Shown piece by piece: positions 17,849-26,779 of a stretch of DNA of 64,000 nt. The stretch is taken from NCBI RefSeq assembly GCF_001556865.1, contig NZ_LSJY01000018.1:6710-70709 (forward strand), read 5' to 3'. The DNA is from Sphingobium sp. CCH11-B1. Its GTDB lineage: Bacteria > Pseudomonadota > Alphaproteobacteria > Sphingomonadales > Sphingomonadaceae. A program made the translations under genes and the position numbers. How positions within the stretch are numbered: the first letter of the stretch is position 1; the number at the start of each line of letters is the position of its first letter. Below the pieces are notes generated by a model. The model searched no databases and was not told the DNA's origin. It saw nothing but the letters and a program-made list of their open reading frames with translations.

Positions 17849-17975
17849 GATGGTCCAATGACGCAGCGGCGGTAGGGTTCCGCGATCCGACTGTCAGTGC
17901 GGCTCGGCCCGTCGCGCTATGCGCCTGACAACCGCTGTGAAAGCGGAGGCGGGCGTAGGGGCAGTGCCGTGTCGT

Positions 17976-19418
17976 TCAGGCGGCGGTGCCGCCCACTGTC
18001 AGCCCTTCCATGAGCAAGGTGGGCTGGCCGACCCCGGCGGGTACACTCTGCCCGCCCTTGCCGCACATCCCGATACCCTCGTCCAGTGCCCAGTCGTTGC
18101 CGATGCCGATTACCTTGGTGAGCGCGGTCGGGCCATCGCCGATCAACGTTGCGCCCTTGATGGGATCGCCCAGCTTGCCATTCTCCACCTTATAGGCTTC
18201 GGTGCAGGAGAAGACGAACTTGCCCGACACGATGTCCACCTGTCCGCCGCCGAAGCTCTTTGCAAAGATGCCGGACTTCATGCGGCTCAGCAGTTCCTCC
18301 GGGTCATCCTGTCCGCCCTTGATGAAGGTGTTGGTCATGCGGGGCATGGGCGCGTGGGCATAGCTTTCGCGCCGGCCGTTGCCGGTGGGCTCGACACCCA
18401 TCAGGCGCGCGTTGAGCCGGTCCTGCATGTAGCCGCGCAGGATGCCGTCCTCGATCAGGGTATTCTCCTGCGTCGGCGTGCCTTCGTCATCGATCGAAAG
18501 CGACCCGCGCCGGTCCATGATGCTGCCGTCATCGACCACGGTGACGCCCGGTGCGGCGACGCGCTGTCCGATACGACCGGAAAAGGCGCTCGTTCCTTTG
18601 CGATTGAAGTCACCCTCCAGACCGTGGCCGATCGCCTCATGTACCAGAACGCCGGGCCAGCCGGACCCAAGCAACACCGTCATCTCGCCCGCCGGAGCGG
18701 CGACCGAACGCATGTTGACGCGCGCCTGGGCCAGTGCCTCGTCGATCGCGCGATTCCAGACCGCAGGGTCCATGACCTTGTCATAGAGATAACGGCCGCC
18801 GATGCCGAATACGCCGGTTTCCCGCCGCCCATTCTCTTCCAGAATGACCGATATGTTGAGGCGGACCAGCGGGCGGATGTCAGTCGCCGTAAAGCCGTCC
18901 GCCCGGACGATCTCAACGACCGACCAGCTGCCCGCGAGACTGACCGATACCTGTACGACGCGCGGGTCCCGCGCGCGCGCGGCCGCATCGACCTCTGCGC
19001 ATAGCGCTACCTTTTCGGCGAAGGGCACGATCTCCAGCGGATTGGCGTCGGTATAGAGATGCCGGTTGGTCCGCTGCGGCGGGGGAGCAGGTTGAGCCTT
19101 GGCGGGATCGAGCAGGGTCAGCGTTTGGGCTGCCTTGCGAATGGCGGCCTCACTGATGTCGTTGGCATGGGCGAATCCCGTCATTTCGCCTGATACGCCG
19201 CGCAGACCGAAGCCGGCATCGGTCGAATAATCGGCGGTTTTCAGCCGACCATCGTCGAACCCGAAGCTTTCGCTGGCCCTATACTGCAGATAGAGTTCGC
19301 CATCGTCGCACGAGGCAAGGGCCTGCGCGGTCAATTGCCGTGCAGCGTCAGGGTCCAGAAGGCCCGGACGATAGAGAAGGCCGCGAGCGTCGGTGAAGAG
19401 GGGGGCGATATCAGTCAT
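17976..19418 (-). CDS. tldD: Metalloprotease TldD
   Basis: 480-residue U62-family metalloprotease that in other bacteria works with TldE/PmbA on peptides such as microcin B17. The HEAIGHGLEGD motif at 260-270 provides the zinc ligands. The C-terminal GQVDIVSGKFVFSCTEAYKVENGK segment is typical. The start at 19418 matches the family; the frame continues upstream to 19577 but that overlaps the next gene region. TldE is not in the window. Confidence 0.95.
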   Translation of the reverse strand: MTDIAPLFTDARGLLYRPGLLDPDAARQLTAQALASCDDGELYLQYRASESFGFDDGRLKTADYSTDAGFGLRGVSGEMTGFAHANDISEAAIRKAAQTLTLLDPAKAQPAPPPQRTNRHLYTDANPLEIVPFAEKVALCAEVDAAARARDPRVVQVSVSLAGSWSVVEIVRADGFTATDIRPLVRLNISVILEENGRRETGVFGIGGRYLYDKVMDPAVWNRAIDEALAQARVNMRSVAAPAGEMTVLLGSGWPGVLVHEAIGHGLEGDFNRKGTSAFSGRIGQRVAAPGVTVVDDGSIMDRRGSLSIDDEGTPTQENTLIEDGILRGYMQDRLNARLMGVEPTGNGRRESYAHAPMPRMTNTFIKGGQDDPEELLSRMKSGIFAKSFGGGQVDIVSGKFVFSCTEAYKVENGKLGDPIKGATLIGDGPTALTKVIGIGNDWALDEGIGMCGKGGQSVPAGVGQPTLLMEGLTVGGTAA

Positions 19419-19509
19419 GCCCTTGATATAGGCGCGCCATTCGCTCAACCCAACCACAAAAGGCGCATGGCGAGCTTCGGCTGCCCGCCATGTGAACGAG
19501 ACCGTTCGT

Positions 19510-19737
19510 TTAGAGGCTGGCGCCTGAGGCGATGTCGGGTTTGGACACGACGTCGCCATTGTCGGCAATACTGCCAATCAGGACGAAGCGGCGGTCGCAA
19601 TAGCCGCAATCGACATAGCCATGCTCGTCGATTTCCAGAAAGACGCGCGGATGGCCAAGGGCGGCCGGTATGTCGCCCGATCCGTCACAGGATATGCGGG
19701 ATTTGGAGACTCGGATGATTTCAGGCGGCTGGATCAT
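19510..19737 (-). CDS. Zinc-finger CHCC protein, NDUFS6-like
   Basis: 75-residue protein of the zf-CHCC family. The ligands are visible as Cys17 in SCDGSG, His29 in GHPRVFLEI and the pair CGYC. The family is homologous to the NDUFS6 subunit of respiratory complex I and is common in Alphaproteobacteria. It lies 91 bases upstream of tldD on the same strand. Confidence 0.88.
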   Translation of the reverse strand: MIQPPEIIRVSKSRISCDGSGDIPAALGHPRVFLEIDEHGYVDCGYCDRRFVLIGSIADNGDVVSKPDIASGASL

Positions 19738-19783
19738 GGCCGATGGCGTTAGCAGTGGTGACGGGGCGCTGCAATATCGGCGG

Positions 19784-19948
19784 TCACATCAGCATCGGCA
19801 GGGGACGCGGACAGGGCGTGGGCCTGACCTCGACGGATTGAGCGGCAGGGGCCGAGTCGGGACAGGCGCGTGCGGCCATGACGACGAACGGGGACAGCAT
19901 CAGCACCAGGGGCAAGGCGGCGCCGAGGAGGGATGCTGCGAACGACAT
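19784..19948 (-). CDS. Possible small exported protein
   Basis: Open frame of 54 residues starting MSFAASLLGAALPLVLM, with one strongly hydrophobic N-terminal segment (about 5-26) that looks like a signal peptide or membrane anchor. A Pro/Cys-containing tail of about 28 residues follows. The ribosome site is weak. Reported because it fills an otherwise empty interval between the CHCC gene and tRNA-Val; it has no recognised family. Confidence 0.35.
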   Translation of the reverse strand: MSFAASLLGAALPLVLMLSPFVVMAARACPDSAPAAQSVEVRPTPCPRPLPMLM

Positions 19949-20220
19949 GCAGGATCAATGCGCCCTCCAAGCTTGCCGGGACATGAACGTTACGGATGCG
20001 GACTATGGAGACTTGCCGAGAATGTGCAAACAAGGCGGCTGGCCGTTCCGGCCCCTTCGGCTTTCGCTCGAAATTTCCAGTCCGCTGCATCTTCGCAGCA
20101 TCGATGCTCGAAGATTTTCGGTCGCCTGTCCCCCGGATGGGCTCTGATTGCCGACACCCCTCGCTATCGCTCGGGAATTTTTCGGGAAAATGTTCCCCGG
20201 ATTTTTCTGATCCGAAAAAC

Positions 20221-20296
20221 TGGTGGGCGATGACGGGCTCGAACCGCCGACATTCTCGGTGTAAACGAGACGCTCTACCAACTGAGCTAATCGCCC
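20221..20296 (-). tRNA. tRNA-Val (TAC anticodon)
   Basis: Cloverleaf on the minus strand: acceptor GGGCGAT..ATCGCCC, D-arm TAGCTCAGTTGGTAGAGC, anticodon stem-loop TCTCG-TTTACAC-CGAGA giving TAC, T-arm GGCGGTTCGAGCCCGTC and an encoded CCA at 20223-20221. Confidence 0.97.
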
Positions 20297-20344
20297 CCTG
20301 GGCAAGCGCCTATTGCGGGCAAAAGGCGCGCCGGTCAAGCCGGG

Positions 20345-21367
20345 TCATGCGGTCCACAAACGTCGGCTGGCACCGAACCAGCGAATCAACGCGTCTGCGG
20401 TTTCCTGCGCCAGGGTGATGAAGACGCGCCGACCGTCATAAGGATCGGCCTGCCGCTCCACCAGCCCCCTGTCTGTCAGCGTCCTGATCCAGCGCAGCGC
20501 CGTGGTAGGCGGCACCGCCGCAGCGATGCACAGGCTGGATACCGAAACCCTTTCCTGATCCAGCCGTGCCGCCAAGAGGTCGAGCAACATGTCCCAGGCG
20601 GGATCGGCAAACAGGTCACCGGGCAGGAAATCGGCACGCAGGCGCCGCGCGCGCAGCAGATCCCGGATTTGCGCCGCGCTGATGTCGGTCGACATTTTGG
20701 CGGGCGCAGCACCGGCCGAGCCCATGGGGGTGAGGGCGGGCATGCCGATATAGTCGCTGGGCCGGTCCGAAATGCGCGGGCCAAGGTCGAAGCTGGGGGT
20801 TGCGCCGGGGCGGGCCCGCTGGGTCAGCGCGTCCAGCGTCCGTGCCAGACGACCGACCTCGTCGCTCAACTGCTGCAATCTTGCGCTTTCCCCATCGACT
20901 TCATGGACTCGACCGGCCGACGGCCGATGCTCGCCCAAGGCAACGATGGCAGCGGCCAGTTCCATCCGATCCGGGTCGCACAGCAATTGAGTATTGGGGC
21001 TGCGCACACAGCCATAGGCCAGGTCCACCGTATCCCATCCGGCCACAAGGATGACGGCCATGCCGGTCTGCACCGCCTGCGTTTCCACCTGAACAAGCAA
21101 CCGCTCCAGCGACGGCGTCGCAGATCGGCAGAAAAGCAGGACGCCGTCGCAATGAGTCTGCCGGTCCAGGCGGTCGGACGCGTCTTCAAGACCGATCGCC
21201 CCCAGCAACCGGAAGCCGGCGGCATCGGCAAGGGGCCGGAAATCCTCCGCATCGAGCCAATCGCCGAAAACGAGAAGGCCGGGGCGATCATCGCGGGCAG
21301 CCAATGGCAGGGAGACCTGTCCATGGTGGCCTTCGATGGGCGGAGTGAGAGAATATTCTTCCAGCAT
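20345..21367 (-). CDS. Pseudo-receiver + MarR-type winged-helix protein
   Basis: 340 residues in three parts. Residues about 25-150 look like a receiver-type alpha/beta fold (LLVFGDWLDAEDF, GVLLFCRS, VILVAGWDTVD) without an obvious phospho-Asp pocket. A low-complexity/coiled linker runs about 155-235. A C-terminal winged helix (about 245-335) has LFADPAWDMLLDLL, a VPPTTALRWIRTLTDRGLVERQ recognition region and DGRRVFITL wing. It is probably a DNA-binding regulator. A short stand-alone relative of the C-terminal part lies at 43701-44168. Confidence 0.72.
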   Translation of the reverse strand: MLEEYSLTPPIEGHHGQVSLPLAARDDRPGLLVFGDWLDAEDFRPLADAAGFRLLGAIGLEDASDRLDRQTHCDGVLLFCRSATPSLERLLVQVETQAVQTGMAVILVAGWDTVDLAYGCVRSPNTQLLCDPDRMELAAAIVALGEHRPSAGRVHEVDGESARLQQLSDEVGRLARTLDALTQRARPGATPSFDLGPRISDRPSDYIGMPALTPMGSAGAAPAKMSTDISAAQIRDLLRARRLRADFLPGDLFADPAWDMLLDLLAARLDQERVSVSSLCIAAAVPPTTALRWIRTLTDRGLVERQADPYDGRRVFITLAQETADALIRWFGASRRLWTA

Positions 21368-21587
21368 CGCGTCGCTCCCGTTCTATCTTCGTTCCCGAGA
21401 ATAAAGCAAGAACGGATTCAATCAGCCCGATATTGATCCAGAATAAAACGACGATGGAGGAAAATGCCGGGGCAAACCGCGTTTTCCGTTTCGGCCTTGG
21501 TCCGATGTCGCGGGAAATGCCGCCGATCTGGTGGCTTCCGATCACGTGGAGGTAAGCATCAAGGTTCATCCATTTCGGCGGTAATAG

Positions 21588-22439
21588 TCAGATGGCAGTG
21601 GATCGCGCGAATTCGATGTAGAGCGCGCGCAGCCGGTTCGCGACCGGACCTGGCATCCCATCGCCAATCCTGTGTCCGTCGATCCTCACCACCGACTGGC
21701 ACAGAGTCGAGGCGCTGGTGATGAAGGCTTCCTTCGCCTTGAGCGCTTCGGCCACGGTGAAGGGGCGCCGAAGGACGGACAGGCCGCTTTCTTCCGCCAG
21801 GGCGGCGAGCGCGCTGGCAGTGCAACCGGCGAGAACCGCCTCGCTGTAGGGACGGGTGACGATCCCTTCGTCGGTTACGATGAAGGCGGTTGACGATGCG
21901 CCTTCGGTGATGAATCCGTCCTCGACCATCCACGCTTCCTGCGCTCCGGCATCCCGCGCCGCCTTCTTGGCCATGGCCTGGGCAAGCAGGCCAACGCTCT
22001 TGATGTCGCGGCGCTTCCACCGAAGGTCCGGCATCGTGGCGACGGAGATGCCGGTGCGGACGGCGGGCAGGTCCAGGAAGGGCCGATCCTGCGCGAAGAG
22101 GAAGAGCGTGGGATTGAGCGACGCAGGCGCGATGAAGTCGCGCGACACGTCTGCGCCGCGCGTGATCTGAAGATAGACCAGCCCTTCGGACAGGGCGTTA
22201 CGGACGACCAGTTCCTTCTGCACAGCCTGAATGTCATCGAGCGGCAGCGGCAGCGTGATGCCGATCGCCGCGGTCGAGCGTTCCAGGCGCGCCAGATGGC
22301 CGGGATTGTCGACCAGCCGTCCGTCGATGACCGCCGCGACCTCGTATATGCCGTCCGCGAACAGGAAGCCGCGATCCAGCGGGGAGATGCGGGCGTCTTC
22401 CAACGGCAGGAAAACGCCGTTCAGATAGGCGATAGACAT
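21588..22439 (-). CDS. dat: D-amino-acid transaminase, class IV
   Basis: 283-residue fold-type IV PLP aminotransferase. The N-terminal MSIAYLNGVFLPLEDARISPLDRGFLFADG-like start (first part of which is diagnostic), the PLP-binding Lys in RRDIKSVGLLAQ, the catalytic Glu region ITEGASSTAFIV and late AFITSAS are present. Expected reaction: D-alanine + 2-oxoglutarate to pyruvate + D-glutamate; a branched-chain role is possible because the families are close. Confidence 0.88.
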   Translation of the reverse strand: MSIAYLNGVFLPLEDARISPLDRGFLFADGIYEVAAVIDGRLVDNPGHLARLERSTAAIGITLPLPLDDIQAVQKELVVRNALSEGLVYLQITRGADVSRDFIAPASLNPTLFLFAQDRPFLDLPAVRTGISVATMPDLRWKRRDIKSVGLLAQAMAKKAARDAGAQEAWMVEDGFITEGASSTAFIVTDEGIVTRPYSEAVLAGCTASALAALAEESGLSVLRRPFTVAEALKAKEAFITSASTLCQSVVRIDGHRIGDGMPGPVANRLRALYIEFARSTAI

Positions 22440-22616
22440 GGGGGAAACGTCCTTTCAGGCGGCAGTGCACCGGCTGTTGCCGAGTGGGCGCATAGGAATC
22501 AAGACCCTTAACTTCGCATATTTCCCGCAGATTTTGACATTTTGTTGCGAGTGCCTGATCCTATCGCAAAGGCATGTGCAGTATAGGGCGAGCCATGCCG
22601 CATAGGACAGGCGGGG

Positions 22617-24131
22617 TCAGGCGGCGCGGCCCTTGAGCGCCTTCTGTCGACGCCGCTGGATCGAGGAGCCGATGCCTAGCGCTTCGCGATATTTGGCGAC
22701 GGTGCGCCGGGCGATGTCCATGCCGCGCGCGCGTAGCATGTCGACCAGCGTGTCGTCGGAAAGGATCGCCTGCGGATCTTCCGCGCCAATCAGCGCCTTG
22801 ATGTGGCTCTTCACCGCTTCGGCCGACACTGCGCCATCGCCGGTGGCGGAGGAAACGCCGCTGGAGAAGAAATATTTGAGCTCGTAGAGGCCGCGCGGGC
22901 AGGAGAGATATTTGTTGGAGGTTACGCGGCTGACTGTGCTTTCGTGCATGCCGATGGCGTCGGCGACGGCCTTGAGCGTCATCGGCTTCAGGTGAGCGAC
23001 GCCTTCGCGGAAAAAGGCCTCCTGCTGCTTCACGATCTCGCCGGCCACCTTTATGATGGTCTTCTGCCGCTGGTCGAGCGCCTTCACCAGCCAGTTGGCG
23101 CTCGCGAGGCAATCGGCAAGCCAAGCCTTGCTGTTCCGGTCCTGCGGGCCGCTTGCCAGTTCGACATAATAGCTGCGGTTGACGAGCAGCCGGGGAAGCG
23201 TGGCGCCGTTGATCTCGATCCCCCAGCCTTCGCGCGTCTTCCGCACGAACAGGTCGGGAATGACGGGCGCCGCGCGATCGCCGGAAAATCGCAGGCCCGG
23301 CTTGGGATCATAGCCGCGCAGCTCCGCGATCATGTCCGCCATGTCCTCCTCATCCACGCCGCAGATGCGGCGCAGTTGCGGCAGCGCGCCCTTGGCCAGC
23401 AGGTCGAGATTGGCGAGCAGGCGCGCCATGCAGGGATCGTAGCGGTCGGCGTCCTTCGCCTGGAGCGCGAGACATTCGGACAGGGTACGCGCGCCGACGC
23501 CCGTGGGCTCGAAGCCGTGAATGACGGCCAATACCCGTTCGACGTCGAAGAGCGGAACGCCAAGCGCATGGGCAGCTTGGAGCAGGTTCGCGTCAAGATA
23601 GCCGGCCTCGTCGATCTGCCCGATCAGATGCGCGGCAATGATGAGATCCATGCCGGAAAGGGCGGCGCGCGCCTGGTCCATCAGATGTTCGTGCAGGCCC
23701 ACATCGGGCGCGGCGAAACTGTCGAAGTCGGGCGCTTCCTCGGCATAGCCGCCCGACGCGCCCAGCATGTCCATGCCGCCGCCCGATCCGGCCATGCGGT
23801 CGGCCGGGCCGTCGTCGATGAAGGTGGTCGTTCCGTGATCGACATCGAGCGGATTGTCCGCGGCACCCAGGCCCTGTGCGATCAGTTCGTCGCTCGCGCC
23901 GGTTTCGGCAGCAAGAGTGGGACGCTCCTCCGCTCGGTCGATCCCGTCCGGAACGGGGGTGGCGTCGGCGGGACTGCCGGGTTCGAGGAGGGGGTTTTTC
24001 TCCAGTTCCCCGGCGACGAACGCCTCTATCTCCAGATTGCTCAGCGCCAGCAGCTTGATTGCCTGCTGGAGCTGGGGCGTCATCACGAGCGACTGGCTCT
24101 GACGCAGATCGAGGCGCGGGCCTAGCGCCAT
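22617..24131 (-). CDS. rpoN: RNA polymerase sigma-54 factor
   Basis: 504-residue sigma factor. Region I is the Gln/Leu-rich QSQSLVMTPQLQQAIKLLALSN start, region II is acidic (about 50-125), and region III carries the core-binding and HTH segments (MHESTVSRVTSNKY). The RpoN box ARRTVAKYRE at 474-483 contacts the -24 element. It follows lptB by 46 bases, a conserved alphaproteobacterial arrangement. A cognate promoter is visible at glnK in this window. Confidence 0.97.
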   Translation of the reverse strand: MALGPRLDLRQSQSLVMTPQLQQAIKLLALSNLEIEAFVAGELEKNPLLEPGSPADATPVPDGIDRAEERPTLAAETGASDELIAQGLGAADNPLDVDHGTTTFIDDGPADRMAGSGGGMDMLGASGGYAEEAPDFDSFAAPDVGLHEHLMDQARAALSGMDLIIAAHLIGQIDEAGYLDANLLQAAHALGVPLFDVERVLAVIHGFEPTGVGARTLSECLALQAKDADRYDPCMARLLANLDLLAKGALPQLRRICGVDEEDMADMIAELRGYDPKPGLRFSGDRAAPVIPDLFVRKTREGWGIEINGATLPRLLVNRSYYVELASGPQDRNSKAWLADCLASANWLVKALDQRQKTIIKVAGEIVKQQEAFFREGVAHLKPMTLKAVADAIGMHESTVSRVTSNKYLSCPRGLYELKYFFSSGVSSATGDGAVSAEAVKSHIKALIGAEDPQAILSDDTLVDMLRARGMDIARRTVAKYREALGIGSSIQRRRQKALKGRAA

Positions 24132-24177
24132 CAGCGTTCGCTATCGACGGCGAAAGGAAAGCGCAGCGCCGCCATAT

Positions 24178-24960
24178 CTAGAGCTGGAAATTCTCGCCCA
24201 GATAGAGGCGACGCACATCGGCGTTGGCGACGAGCTCGGTCGGGCTTCCGGCGAAAAGCACCTGTCCGTCATAGATGATGCAGGCGCGATCGACGATCTC
24301 CAGCGTCTCGCGGACATTATGGTCAGTGATGAGAACGCCGATGCCCCGGGTCTTCAACTGTTTCACCAGATCGCGGATGTCGGCGATGGAGAGCGGGTCG
24401 ATGCCGGCGAAGGGTTCGTCCAGCAGCACGATGGACGGGTTGGCGGCCAGCGCGCGGGCGATCTCGCAGCGGCGACGCTCGCCGCCCGACAAGGCCATCG
24501 CGGCCGAATCGCGCAAGCGCCCAAGGCCGAATTCGGAGAGCAACTGCTCCAGCCGCGCCTCCCGCGCGGCCTTGTCCGGCTCGGCCAGTTCCAGCACCGC
24601 ACCGATATTCTGCGCCACGGTCATGCCGCGGAAGATCGATGTTTCCTGCGGAAGATAGCCAAGACCCAGGATGGCGCGGCGATACATGGGCAGGTTGGTG
24701 ATGTCCTGCCCGTCGAGGATGATGCGGCCATGATCCGGGCGGACGAGGCCCATGACGGAATAGAAACAGGTGGTCTTGCCCGCGCCATTGGGGCCGAGCA
24801 AGCCGACGACCTCTCCCTTGCCCACGGTCAGCGACACGTCGGACAGGACGACCCGCTTGTCATAGCTCTTCGCGATCGAGATGACCGACAAGCCGTCGCC
24901 GACTTCCAGCGGAATTTGCGGCCTTTGCGCCGTCCGGTCCGGGGCCATCACGTCGTCCAT
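24178..24960 (-). CDS. lptB: LPS export ABC transporter ATP-binding protein
   Basis: 260-residue ATPase of the LptB2FGC lipopolysaccharide extractor. Walker A GPNGAGKT at 56-63, signature LSGGERRRCEIARAL, Walker B IVLLDEPFAGIDP and the H-loop ITDHNVRETL are all present. Start placed at 24960 (MDDVMAP); the longer frame to 25056 is less likely. It precedes rpoN. The usual lptC-lptA genes upstream are absent; an arabinofuranosidase gene lies there instead. Confidence 0.94.
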   Translation of the reverse strand: MDDVMAPDRTAQRPQIPLEVGDGLSVISIAKSYDKRVVLSDVSLTVGKGEVVGLLGPNGAGKTTCFYSVMGLVRPDHGRIILDGQDITNLPMYRRAILGLGYLPQETSIFRGMTVAQNIGAVLELAEPDKAAREARLEQLLSEFGLGRLRDSAAMALSGGERRRCEIARALAANPSIVLLDEPFAGIDPLSIADIRDLVKQLKTRGIGVLITDHNVRETLEIVDRACIIYDGQVLFAGSPTELVANADVRRLYLGENFQL

Positions 24961-25150
24961 ACGGTACGTCCTTACACGAAATCCTGAAACACGCGCGAAA
25001 ATGGCGTCGCGCGCGACAATTGGCAAGCTTTGTGCATGGGAACGGGCGTGGAGCAAGGAGAAAATGTCGAAGCAGGCCGGTCGACGCGACGGGCCGCCAA
25101 ACCGGTCGGCAGGCTTTCTATCGCGCGGACGGGAAGCCTGCCGGGCGGCA

Positions 25151-26719
25151 TCATTGCAGGTCGAGGACGACCACCGACTTGGGCGGCAGGGTGACGGTCA
25201 GCGTGCCGTTGCCGAGCTGAGCGCCCGTGAACGGCGCAGGCTTCACCACATCCGGCGCGGCGAACGTGTTGTGGGCGTTGATCGCCTGCGCCGTCAGCAC
25301 CCGGCCCAACACGGTGGCGGCGTTCAGTCCATCCAGCTTGACCGTGACTGTGTTGGGCTGGCTGGGATCGAGATTGGAGAGGCCGACATGGACCTTGCCA
25401 TCCTTGCCGCGCACCGCCGAGCCGCTGACCGCCGGCATCACGAACTTGTCCTTGTTGTACCAGGGCGTCGTCAAGTCGATGGGAAGGACGGTCGCATCCT
25501 GCCACGGCTTGTACATCTCGAACACATGATAGGTCGGCGTCAGGATCATCTTCTTGCCGTCGGTCAATATCATCGCCTGAAGGACATTCACCATCTGCGC
25601 GATGGCGGTCATACGGACGCGGTCCGCATGCTTGGCGAAGATGTCGAGATTGACCGAAGCGACCAGCGCATCGCGCAGCGTGTTCTGCTGGCGCAGGAAA
25701 CCGGGGTTGGTGCCGGGATCGGGCGCATACCATGTGCCCCATTCATCGACCGCCAGGAAGATGCGCTTTTGCGGGTCATATTTGTCCATGACCTTGGAAT
25801 GGCCGGTGATCAGTTCGTCCATCTTCCAGGTCGCGGCCAGCGTGTCGGCCCAGGCGGTCTCGTCGAAATTGACCGGATCGGCCTTGGGCGGCCAGCCGCC
25901 CTGGGCCAGGGTATAATAATGAAGTGACAGGGCATCGAGCTGGTTGGCCGCGTCCCGCATCATCACTTCGGTCCAGTTGTAATCGCCGCCGTTCGCGCCG
26001 GACGCGATACGCACCAGCTTTTTGCCGGCGGGAACCTTCAGGAAGGCCGAGTAGCGTTTGGTGACGTCGGCGGCATATTCGGCCCGCATGTTGCCGCCGC
26101 AGCCCCACAGTTCGTTACCGATGCCGAAGGAGGGCAGCGCCCACGGTTCCTTGTGGCCGTTCTTCGCACGTTCGTCGGCCAGGCTGCCGGCGGGGGCGGT
26201 GATATATTCGATCCATTCCGCCATTTCCTGGGGCGTGCCGTTGCCGACATTGCCGGAGATATAGGCGTCCGCGCCGACCTGGCGCAGCAGTTCGAAATAT
26301 TCATGGGTACCGACCGCGTTCGGTTCAGTGACGCCGCCCCAGTTGGTATTGACCTTGACCGGGCGCTTGTTGCGGGGGCCGACGCCTTCGCGCCAATGAT
26401 ATTCGTCGGCAAAGCAGCCGCCGGGCCAGCGAATGACCGGAACGGCCAGGTTGCGCAGCGCCCCTATGACGTCGTTGCGGAATCCGTTGGTGTTGGGAAT
26501 GGACTTGTCGTTGCCGACCCACAGGCCGCCATAGATGCCATGGCCCAGATGCTCGGCGAACTGGGTGAAGATCCGCTTGTCATAGACGGGCCCCGGCTTG
26601 TCGGCGTGGATGGTCGCGGTGGTCGGCTTGCCGTCCGTGTCGGCCACGGCCGTGCCGCACGCCAGCGCGCTGGCGCAAAGCAGCAGCGCGGCGGTGGTGC
26701 GGCGCAGGGTCTTCATCAT
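25151..26719 (-). CDS. Secreted alpha-L-arabinofuranosidase, GH51
   Basis: 522-residue glycoside hydrolase with a signal peptide (about 1-26). The catalytic (beta/alpha)8 barrel shows the acid/base Glu203 in GIGNELWGCGG and the nucleophile Glu326 in LAVDEWGTWY. Family blocks VIRWPGGCFADEYHWR and SLHYYT are present. A C-terminal beta domain ends the protein. It should release L-arabinose from arabinan or arabinoxylan fragments in the periplasm. It is in an operon behind the AraD1 gene. Confidence 0.93.
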   Translation of the reverse strand: MMKTLRRTTAALLLCASALACGTAVADTDGKPTTATIHADKPGPVYDKRIFTQFAEHLGHGIYGGLWVGNDKSIPNTNGFRNDVIGALRNLAVPVIRWPGGCFADEYHWREGVGPRNKRPVKVNTNWGGVTEPNAVGTHEYFELLRQVGADAYISGNVGNGTPQEMAEWIEYITAPAGSLADERAKNGHKEPWALPSFGIGNELWGCGGNMRAEYAADVTKRYSAFLKVPAGKKLVRIASGANGGDYNWTEVMMRDAANQLDALSLHYYTLAQGGWPPKADPVNFDETAWADTLAATWKMDELITGHSKVMDKYDPQKRIFLAVDEWGTWYAPDPGTNPGFLRQQNTLRDALVASVNLDIFAKHADRVRMTAIAQMVNVLQAMILTDGKKMILTPTYHVFEMYKPWQDATVLPIDLTTPWYNKDKFVMPAVSGSAVRGKDGKVHVGLSNLDPSQPNTVTVKLDGLNAATVLGRVLTAQAINAHNTFAAPDVVKPAPFTGAQLGNGTLTVTLPPKSVVVLDLQ

Positions 26720-26779
26720 GATGCGTCCTCTCCTGAAGCTCTATTTGGTGATGGATGGTCTTGAGGGTCGGCAACGGCC

